A DNA stretch of 5,887 bases, from assembly GCA_003524745.1 (NCBI GenBank), contig DQGN01000007.1, positions 27,478-33,364 on the forward strand, written 5' to 3'. Shown piece after piece: positions 1-4,130 of this stretch (within the stretch, counting starts at the first letter, position 1; every line of letters starts with the position of its first letter). This DNA comes from Patescibacteria group bacterium (lineage in GTDB: Bacteria; Patescibacteriota; Kazan-3B-28; UBA10110). Below the pieces are notes generated by a model. That model had not been told where the DNA came from, did no database searches, and saw only the letters and a list, made by a program, of their open reading frames with translations. Both the position numbers and the translations under genes were made by a program.

Positions 1-51
1 GAAGGTCGCAACATTACTGTCAATGAAGCTCGGCCAAAGGAAAATAGCTAA
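1..51 (+). CDS. C-terminal end of an RRM-type RNA-binding protein (partial)
   Basis: Only the last 16 codons and the TAA stop are inside the window. The visible tail reads EGRNITVNEARPKENS. The segment GR-N-I-T-V-N-E-A-R-P resembles the last beta strand of the short single-RRM proteins found in many bacteria, where a phrase such as 'GRxLxVNEARP' closes the domain and a short charged tail follows. Such proteins bind single-stranded RNA. The RNP1 and RNP2 motifs that would prove the call lie upstream of the window. A terminator hairpin follows 20 bases after the stop, so this is the last gene of its transcript. The family call rests on one short motif. Confidence 0.6.
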   Translation, partial: EGRNITVNEARPKENS

Positions 52-71
52 TCAACTTGAGATTACGAAAA

Positions 72-101
72 TTAAAAGCAGCCAGAGATGGCTGCTTTTA
101 A
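72..101 (+). terminator. Rho-independent terminator after the RRM gene
   Basis: A perfect 12-bp stem, TTAAAAGCAGCC (72-83) with GGCTGCTTTTAA (90-101), closes a six-base AGAGAT loop. The T run lies within the 3' arm and the matching A run within the 5' arm, so it could work in both directions. It separates the RRM gene from the micro-ORF unit that follows. Confidence 0.85.
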
Positions 102-109
102 GATTTGTA

Positions 110-137
110 TTTACATTATCCGTTCTTCCCGCATAAT
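110..137 (+). promoter_or_regulatory. sigma70-type promoter for the lysine-rich micro-ORF unit
   Basis: The -35 candidate TTTACA (110-115) and the -10 candidate CATAAT (132-137) each match consensus at five of six positions and are 16 bases apart. Transcription would begin near 144, about 27 bases before the micro-ORF start. It lies just past the preceding terminator, as expected for an independent unit. The prediction is by eye. Confidence 0.55.
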
Positions 138-170
138 TTAAGTATCATATTAATTAATCTTGGGGGCCAA

Positions 171-203
171 ATGGCAAAAAAGAAAAAGGGGAAGAAAAAG
201 TAA
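171..203 (+). CDS. Lysine-rich ten-residue micro-ORF (MAKKKKGKKK)
   Basis: ATG at 171 opens a ten-codon frame, MAKKKKGKKK, ending at TAA 201-203. Seven of ten residues are lysine, and bases 176-200 are purines only. It sits alone between a promoter-like sequence (110-137) and a strong terminator (224-249), so its transcript would be only about 110 bases. The upstream GGGGG (162-166) is a weak Shine-Dalgarno placed five bases from the ATG. No domain can be assigned. Such a basic peptide could bind RNA or the ribosome, but that is inference. The alternative is a small non-coding RNA with a chance ORF. The isolated unit and a Lys-only composition starting cleanly at ATG favour a real peptide, without proof of translation. 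Confidence 0.45.
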   Translation: MAKKKKGKKK

Positions 204-223
204 GTTTTCCGGATTAATTTCGT

Positions 224-255
224 AGGGCGCGAACAGTTGTTCGCGCCCTTTCCTA
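224..255 (+). terminator. Rho-independent terminator of the micro-ORF unit
   Basis: The stem AGGGCGCGAAC (224-234) pairs perfectly over 11 bp with GTTCGCGCCCT (239-249). The loop is AGTT, and a T-rich TTCCT tail follows. This is a strong GC-rich terminator 20 bases after the micro-ORF stop. Confidence 0.9.
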
Positions 256-256
256 T

Positions 257-285
257 TAGACAAAACCTGATTAATTTGCTAACAT
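257..285 (+). promoter_or_regulatory. sigma70-type promoter for tRNA-fMet
   Basis: TAGACA (257-262, five of six) and TAACAT (280-285, four of six) are exactly 17 bases apart. The predicted start is near 292, leaving about a six-base leader before the tRNA. The promoter begins directly after the preceding terminator. Confidence 0.5.
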
Positions 286-297
286 AGCAGGCGACGA

Positions 298-375
298 CGC
301 GGGGTAGAGCAGTCTGGTCAGCTCGTCGGGCTCATAACCCGAAGGCCGTTGGTTCGAATCCAACCCCCGCTACCA
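298..375 (+). tRNA. Initiator tRNA-fMet (CAT anticodon)
   Basis: The full cloverleaf can be drawn: acceptor CGCGGGG (298-304) against CCCCGCT (365-371), a D arm, a CAT anticodon in the loop CTCATAA, the T arm GTTGG-TTCGAAT-CCAAC, discriminator A372 and an encoded CCA (373-375). Two initiator hallmarks are present: no Watson-Crick pair at position 1-72, and three consecutive G-C pairs next to the anticodon loop (GGG/CCC). The first pair is C1 against U72, whereas E. coli has C1 against A72. An unpaired end permits formylation and keeps the tRNA away from EF-Tu. The 3' end of this gene is copied twice downstream (411-437 inverted, 574-591 direct). Confidence 0.97.
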
Positions 376-437
376 GAAAAATGCTATTCATGGGATGAAT
401 GGTATTTTTCTGGTAGCGGGGGTTGGATTCGAACCAA
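349..437 (+). repeat. 43-bp inverted repeat built from the 3' end of tRNA-fMet
   Basis: Bases 349-391 pair with 395-437 around a three-base GGG loop. The left arm covers the T arm, the 3' acceptor strand and CCA of the tRNA, plus 16 bases downstream. The right arm is its reverse complement. The only two deviations (383/403 and 385/401) are G·U and U·G wobbles in the plus-strand transcript; on the minus strand they would be C·A mismatches. The plus-strand RNA can therefore fold into an unbroken 43-bp hairpin that would compete with the tRNA fold. Origin by template switching or by element insertion are both possible. Confidence 0.9.
376..410 (+). terminator. Candidate terminator hairpin directly after tRNA-fMet
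   Basis: GAAAAATGCTATTCAT (376-391) pairs with ATGAATGGTATTTTTC (395-410) around a GGG loop, with two G·U wobbles. It starts at the base after CCA, and its 3' arm holds a T5 run. It may stop tRNA transcription, but the hairpin continues into the inverted tRNA copy and no T tract follows the stem. The terminator role is therefore only moderately supported. Confidence 0.5.
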
Positions 438-591
438 AAGAAAGGGGTCGGGGAAACATTTGGTTCCCCGTTCGGGGTGACTGAAATCTTGCCTTTTGGC
501 AAATTTCAGACAAGAGGGCGGAAGCCCTATTGAACGGAGACAAAGCGAATAGCTTTGTTGAGTATGGTTCCATATCCAACCCCCGCTACCA
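411..591. repeat. 181-bp hairpin-rich element bounded by inverted copies of the tRNA-fMet 3' end
   Basis: The ends are perfect 18-base inverted repeats, TGGTAGCGGGGGTTGGAT (411-428) and ATCCAACCCCCGCTACCA (574-591). Their outer ends coincide exactly with the tRNA's terminal CCA. The closing stem can extend through GAACC (431-435) with GGTTC (566-570). Inside are four local hairpins: 449-455/464-470 (7 bp); 481-493/498-509 (12 bp, one bulged C, TTTT loop); 515-519/524-528 (5 bp, GGAA tetraloop); 541-546/552-557 (6 bp). The total is a multibranched RNA-like fold. No convincing protein is encoded. It could be a small mobile or MITE-like element, an attachment-site remnant or a structured RNA. 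I do not recognise the family. Confidence 0.6.
574..591 (+). repeat. Direct copy of the last 18 bases of tRNA-fMet (att-like)
   Basis: These 18 bases are identical to 358-375, the tRNA 3' end including CCA, and lie 216 bases downstream in the same orientation. A direct repeat of a tRNA 3' end is what tyrosine-recombinase integration into a tRNA gene leaves behind. Here the enclosed segment is far too small to carry an integrase, so an attachment site or remnant is only one explanation. Confidence 0.75.
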
Positions 592-715
592 CGTCGGAAC
601 GGCCTCCGCTTCAGCAGTTTTGCCAATGGAATTAGCAAACCTTACCGCTCCGTTGTCCCGTCCCCTAAGAACTTTTTTAATCGGAATTGATGAACATTAA
701 ATTGAGGATATGAAA

Positions 716-743
716 AAAGCCCTGTCAATATTGACAGGGCTTT
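716..743 (-). terminator. Terminator of the metG / tRNA-Met operon (bidirectional)
   Basis: AAAGCCCTGTCA (716-727) pairs perfectly with TGACAGGGCTTT (732-743) around an ATAT loop. On the minus strand the stem is followed by a run of six T's (complement of 713-718), which makes it the natural end of the metG-tRNA-Met transcript. On the plus strand a TTTATTATAT tail follows, so it can also stop read-through from the tRNA-fMet side. Confidence 0.88.
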
Positions 744-782
744 ATTATATCTGCGCAGGTGTACCTACGCCAATGTACAAAG

Positions 783-859
783 TGGTGGCTGGGATGGGAG
801 TTGAACCCACGACCGACGGGTTATGAATCCGTTGCTCTAACCAGCTGAGCTACCCAGCC
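783..859 (-). tRNA. Elongator tRNA-Met (CAT anticodon)
   Basis: On the minus strand the acceptor GGCTGGG (complement of 853-859) pairs perfectly with CCCAGCC (787-793), followed by discriminator A and an encoded CCA (783-785). The D arm GCTC/GAGC, the five-base variable region and the T arm GTGGG-TTCAACT-CCCAT are normal. The anticodon CAT is complementary to 823-825. The perfect 1-72 pair excludes an initiator. CAT could also mean tRNA-Ile2 with lysidine, but the G-G-C-T acceptor start and the position directly behind metG favour Met. One oddity is that the pair next to the anticodon loop (31-39) is an A·C mismatch. It lies 29 bases after the metG stop with no terminator between, so it is probably cut from the metG transcript. 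Confidence 0.92.
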
Positions 860-888
860 GTTTGCGGCCAGTAAGGACGGTAAACATT

Positions 889-2568
889 CTAATCACTGTC
901 TGCCCTTTGCATCTTGTCTATCTCTTCTTTGATAGTTTCTTTCTCGATTTTCCTGATCAGAACAGAAGGAGGGATAATCTGTTTACCACCAAGATGATAG
1001 GGTGCAAACCGCCAAGTAAGGTCAGTAGTACCCAAGTAACTATTTAATCGCTCAATAGGTTGAGGGATAAAAGGAGCTACTAATCGACGCAGGGCATCAC
1101 CAATGGCAGCACAGACTGCTAGTGATATGCCCGCATGGTTACGATTTGTCTTGGCCATCTTCCAAGGTTCACGCTGATTGAGATATATATTGCCGGCTTT
1201 AGCCAGATCTAATACCTCAGAAAGAGCTGTGCGCAAATTCCCCTGCTCGATTGCTTGACTGACTATCTCGAATGTAGTGGCAGCTTTTTGCAATAAAGTT
1301 GTCCCATGGTTATCTGCGGGATAGTCTTGAAGACTGGGGATGGCGTCGAAATTTTGAGTGATCATGGCAAAGGTTCTTTGCCAGAAATTCCCGAGTGTGC
1401 CGATAAGGTCGGCATTAACGCGTTCGCGGAAATCATTCCACCGGAAAGAAACATCTTTGGTTTCCGGCCCGTTGAGAGTTAAGTAAAACCGGATGGCTTC
1501 CGGATCAAATTTTGCCAGAGCTTCGGGTAGCCAGATGGCAATTCCTTTACTCTTAGAAAATTTAAGCCCCTCAAAGTTGAGATATTCCGATGAGATGATC
1601 TTGTCTGGTAGATGCAGGTTGAGGGCCATTAGCATAGCCGGCCAGATGATAGTGTGAAATGGGATATTGTCTTTGCCGTGCACATAGTAGTGGATGGCTT
1701 GATCATTTTCCCACCAGTCCCGCCAAGCTTCCGGAGTATTCTGGAGAACGGAGTATTCTCTCGAACAAGAGAAGTACCCCATAACTGCCTCGAACCAGAC
1801 ATAGATGCATTTTTCTCGGAATCCTTCTACAGGTACCGGAATGCCCCAACTTAGATCACGAGTGACGGGACGATCTTTCAGTCCCTGGTCGAGCAAAGCA
1901 CTTCGTGTCGTGGTAATGGCATTCTCTCTCCAACCATCAGCTACTGTTAGCATCCAGGCGTCGAGACGGTCTTGGAACAAAGGGAGTCGGAAATAAAGAT
2001 GCTTGGATCTACGCAGTACCGGCGTGTTATTACAGATTTTGCAGGTGGGTTGAAGTAAATCCTTAGCATCGTGCAATTTACTGCAACTGTCACATTGGTC
2101 TCCGCGCGCTCCGGTAGCTCCGCAGTTTGGACAAGTGCCTTCGATGAAGCGGTCTGGAAGAAAACGGTTGCAGTAGGCGCAGAAAAATTGGTCTTCTTCT
2201 TTCGCGACCATGCAATCATTGTCGTAGATCTCTTGAAAAAGAGTTTGCGCCACAGACTTATGAAAATCTCCCATGGTCTTGGTATATAGCGAGTAGCTAA
2301 ACCCGAGACGGTTGATTAACATGTCCACTGCTTCTTGGTGATATCTCTCCGCGATGACTTGGGGGGACACACCTTCTTTTTCGGCAGTATTGAGGATCGG
2401 GGTGCCATGGCAATCACTGCCAGAGACAAACAAGACATCATCCCCATGCTGGCGATGATACCTTGCAATGATGTCAGCCGGGAGTAAGCCGGCGACATGC
2501 CCTAAGTGCAACGATCCGTTGACATAAGGCCAGGCCGCTGCCACTAATATCTTTCGAAAATGGGGCAT
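889..2568 (-). CDS. metG: Methionine--tRNA ligase (class I, two-zinc-knuckle type, no C-terminal tRNA-binding domain)
   Basis: A 559-residue cytoplasmic enzyme that charges tRNA-Met and tRNA-fMet with methionine using ATP. The HIGH signature is HLGH at residues 21-24 and the KMSKS loop is KFSKS at 336-340. Between them, the connective-peptide domain has four Cys pairs (130/133, 146/149, 159/162, 176/179), the full set for the two-zinc MetRS type. HGKDNIPFH (297-305) is another family block. The all-helical anticodon-binding region follows from about 385. The protein ends without the EMAP/Trbp111-like domain seen in longer MetRS such as E. coli's. The ATG at 2568 is preferred to an in-frame TTG at 2598 because GAAGGAG lies seven bases upstream of it, and translation from the TTG would read through that site. 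The next gene in the same direction is tRNA-Met. Confidence 0.97.
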   Translation of the reverse strand: MPHFRKILVAAAWPYVNGSLHLGHVAGLLPADIIARYHRQHGDDVLFVSGSDCHGTPILNTAEKEGVSPQVIAERYHQEAVDMLINRLGFSYSLYTKTMGDFHKSVAQTLFQEIYDNDCMVAKEEDQFFCAYCNRFLPDRFIEGTCPNCGATGARGDQCDSCSKLHDAKDLLQPTCKICNNTPVLRRSKHLYFRLPLFQDRLDAWMLTVADGWRENAITTTRSALLDQGLKDRPVTRDLSWGIPVPVEGFREKCIYVWFEAVMGYFSCSREYSVLQNTPEAWRDWWENDQAIHYYVHGKDNIPFHTIIWPAMLMALNLHLPDKIISSEYLNFEGLKFSKSKGIAIWLPEALAKFDPEAIRFYLTLNGPETKDVSFRWNDFRERVNADLIGTLGNFWQRTFAMITQNFDAIPSLQDYPADNHGTTLLQKAATTFEIVSQAIEQGNLRTALSEVLDLAKAGNIYLNQREPWKMAKTNRNHAGISLAVCAAIGDALRRLVAPFIPQPIERLNSYLGTTDLTWRFAPYHLGGKQIIPPSVLIRKIEKETIKEEIDKMQRADSD

Positions 2569-2575
2569 ATATAGA

Positions 2576-2582
2576 CTCCTTC
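2576..2582 (-). promoter_or_regulatory. Shine-Dalgarno deciding the metG start
   Basis: On the minus strand this reads GAAGGAG, seven bases before the ATG at 2568-2566. It lies inside the frame that an upstream TTG (2598) would open, so the ATG is the start. Confidence 0.85.
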
Positions 2583-2605
2583 GCCTTCTGGGGCACAATA
2601 TTTTG

Positions 2606-2665
2606 AGTTGTCAATGAGCAGAGCTCATCGCTTGTAAGATAGTGTTTTCCCATCAAGTTGTCAAT
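2606..2665. repeat. Pair of identical AGTTGTCAAT decamers 50 bp apart upstream of metG
   Basis: AGTTGTCAAT occurs at 2606-2615 and again at 2656-2665. On the minus strand each contains TTGACAACT. The distal copy supplies the -35 of the predicted metG promoter and the other lies just past its predicted start site. The proximal copy touches a small palindrome, ATGAGC-AGA-GCTCAT (2614-2628). The exact 50-bp spacing, close to five helical turns, allows for a protein-binding pair, but an incidental -35 duplication is equally possible. Confidence 0.45.
2636..2664 (-). promoter_or_regulatory. sigma70-type promoter for metG
   Basis: Read on the minus strand, a perfect TTGACA (2664-2659) is followed after exactly 17 bases by TATCTT (2641-2636, four of six). 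Transcription would start near 2629, giving a leader of about 60 bases before the metG ATG. Confidence 0.65.
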
Positions 2666-2671
2666 AACGAG

Positions 2672-2680
2672 TTATCCACA
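2672..2680 (+). promoter_or_regulatory. Consensus DnaA box in the metG/metK divergent region
   Basis: TTATCCACA matches the DnaA box consensus TTATNCACA exactly, followed by an AT-rich stretch (2689-2720). It lies directly upstream of the metG -35 and about 30 bases upstream of the predicted metK -35. It is the only perfect copy I see here, so this is not an obvious origin. A chance match or a DnaA-responsive regulatory site are both possible. Confidence 0.4.
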
Positions 2681-2710
2681 GCAGAACAAGATTATTCTTT
2701 ATTTAAGTCA

Positions 2711-2739
2711 TTGTTAAAAGTTTGAAAAGGGGTTATATT
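2711..2739 (+). promoter_or_regulatory. Candidate sigma70-type promoter for metK
   Basis: TTGTTA (2711-2716) and TATATT (2734-2739, five of six) are separated by 17 bases. The start would fall near 2746, leaving a leader of about 120 bases that holds an orphan AGGAGG (2769-2774). A perfect TTGACA at 2829-2834 is too close to the metK start and has no matching -10. Confidence 0.5.
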
Positions 2740-2866
2740 GGATGCAGTTGGTTATTCCGTGTTTATACAGGAGGAAAATCGTTTAACAATACTGTTTACG
2801 ATAATTCTCAATTATGACCACGGGTTCTTTGACAAACCAATAATCCATTTAAAAAGGTGACGTTCT

Positions 2867-4033
2867 ATGACAGAACACAGTGAGGGCATGTCTGATATGG
2901 GCATGCGTATGAGCGGGATTATGACGACCGAGTTCGTCAGCCCGGGCCATCCCGATAAGGTTTGCGATCAGATCGCGGACGCTATTGTGGATAAGGCGCT
3001 TTCCCATGACCCCAAATCGCGTGTGGCGATGGAGGTAACGGGAGGGCATTACGGCTTGGTAGTGATCGGGGAAATAACGACTGCCGAACAGTTCGACATC
3101 GCCAAGGTGGTGAAAGAGATCTATAAAAGCATTGGCCACAACGACCATGACTTGGGTGTTTTCGTCAATGTGGTGAGCCAGGCCTCTGACATTGCTCGCG
3201 GTGTCGATATCGGCGGAGCGGGCGACCAGGGAGTCATGACAGGGTATGCTGTCCGTAACCCAGAAGGAAATCATATGCCTCCGGTTTACATGATGGCGAG
3301 AGCCCTGACTCAGAAGATGACTGATCTGCGTTGCACGGGTACAACCTGCTTACGGCCTGATGGCAAAAGCCAGGTTGTGATGATGGATGGCAAGGTCACG
3401 CATGTGATCTTGGCAGCGCATCATGCGGCTGATATCTCAACGGATGATCTGCGCCAACTTCTGTTAGAACAGGTGATCAGACAGGTGGTGCCAGCTACTG
3501 ACCCCGTGATGGTAAACCCCGTCTTGTTCGATCAGGCAATATATCTCACAGACGGCATTTCCGGCAATGTGGTGATCAATGGCACCGGTGCATTCATTCA
3601 GGGTGGCTTCAACGCCGACGCCGGCACAACTGGCCGTAAACTCATCGTTGATAATTACGGCCCCAATGTCGAGATTGGTGGCGGATGCTATTCTGGTAAA
3701 GATCCCACCAAAGTCGACCGGAGCGCTGCCTATTTCTGCCGTTTCGTGGCTAAATCGATTGTGGCGGGCGGTCTCGCTACGGAAGCTCTCGTCAAAGTCG
3801 GATATGCCATTGGTGTGCCCACCCCGTCCTTCGTTACTGTGCAGACACCCCTCTTGCTGGAAGAAAATAGCAAGCTCCAGGCACATATCTTGGAGAAATT
3901 TGATTTCCGTCCGGCGGCGATCATTGAACGATTCGGTTTGCAACGTCCTGTCGGCTGGTGTTATCGCGAAACTGCGGCGGCCGGCCATTACACTGACCCC
4001 AAATTCCCGTGGGAAAAGACCGTCGACATCTAA
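2867..4033 (+). CDS. metK: S-adenosylmethionine synthetase (methionine adenosyltransferase), divergent
   Basis: A 388-residue enzyme that makes SAM from methionine and ATP, close to the usual family length. The catalytic landmarks are present: GHPDK (27-31), GAGDQG (117-122), RPDGKSQV (163-170), GRKLIVDNYG (256-265), GGGCYSGKDPTKVDRS (271-286) and, near the C-terminus, FRPAAIIERFGL with ETAAAGHY. The start at 2867 is backed by AAAGGTGA (2853-2860). The N-terminus is unusual: six Met in the first 19 residues replace the common 'FTSESVTEGHPDK' approach, and Met19 lies only eight residues before GHPDK. The stretch 123-162, between GAGDQG and the DGKSQ loop, also looks unlike textbook bacterial MetK. 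It is transcribed divergently from metG and has its own terminator, so it is probably monocistronic. Confidence 0.96.
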   Translation: MTEHSEGMSDMGMRMSGIMTTEFVSPGHPDKVCDQIADAIVDKALSHDPKSRVAMEVTGGHYGLVVIGEITTAEQFDIAKVVKEIYKSIGHNDHDLGVFVNVVSQASDIARGVDIGGAGDQGVMTGYAVRNPEGNHMPPVYMMARALTQKMTDLRCTGTTCLRPDGKSQVVMMDGKVTHVILAAHHAADISTDDLRQLLLEQVIRQVVPATDPVMVNPVLFDQAIYLTDGISGNVVINGTGAFIQGGFNADAGTTGRKLIVDNYGPNVEIGGGCYSGKDPTKVDRSAAYFCRFVAKSIVAGGLATEALVKVGYAIGVPTPSFVTVQTPLLLEENSKLQAHILEKFDFRPAAIIERFGLQRPVGWCYRETAAAGHYTDPKFPWEKTVDI

Positions 4034-4067
4034 ATCGTCGACGCGTTCCCAACTGAAATTGTCAGAT

Positions 4068-4098
4068 AGGGCGCTGCATATTGTAGTGCCCTTATTTT
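4068..4098 (+). terminator. Rho-independent terminator after metK
   Basis: AGGGCGCTGCA (4068-4078) pairs with TGTAGTGCCCT (4082-4092) in an 11-bp stem that includes two G·U pairs. The loop is three bases, and TATTTT (4093-4098) follows. It lies 34 bases after the metK stop and before the Shine-Dalgarno of the next gene. Confidence 0.82.
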
Positions 4099-4114
4099 AA
4101 GCTTAGACACATTT

Positions 4115-4121
4115 GGAGGTG
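4115..4121 (+). promoter_or_regulatory. Shine-Dalgarno deciding the PLP-enzyme start
   Basis: GGAGGTG lies about 10 bases before the ATG at 4131. An in-frame TTG at 4113 and GTG at 4119 overlap this site, so they are unlikely starts. Confidence 0.75.
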
Positions 4122-4130
4122 TCATCCCCC

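Noticed and set aside
411..591. tmRNA-like or split tRNA on the minus strand (CCA-ending stem with a T-arm-like sequence)
   Set aside because: There is no tag-peptide frame, no tmRNA 5' consensus and no D or anticodon arm. The CCA end is explained by the copied tRNA 3' end.
384..638. Minus-strand open frames of 84 and 63 codons across the tRNA-derived element
   Set aside because: Both begin at TTG without a convincing Shine-Dalgarno. Their C-terminal halves are simply translations of the inverted tRNA copy (…NPTPAT…), and the rest coincides with RNA-like hairpins. They are more likely spurious.
2569..2598. Ten-residue N-terminal extension of MetG from a TTG start
   Set aside because: The extension reads through the GAAGGAG Shine-Dalgarno and adds an Arg-rich stretch unlike MetRS N-termini. 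The ATG at 2568 places the HIGH motif at residue 21.
2672..2720. Chromosomal origin of replication
   Set aside because: There is only one perfect DnaA box, and no dnaA, rpmH or similar neighbour.
2740..2866. SAM riboswitch in the metK leader
   Set aside because: I could not find the S-box or SAM-II conserved blocks or a terminator/antiterminator pair. A covariance search would settle it.
3464..3988. Long minus-strand and alternate-frame open frames inside metK and metG
   Set aside because: They are shadows of strongly conserved coding sequence and lack family motifs and ribosome-binding sites.
4113..4130. Six-residue extension of the PLP enzyme from a TTG start
   Set aside because: The TTG overlaps the GGAGG ribosome-binding site of the ATG at 4131.
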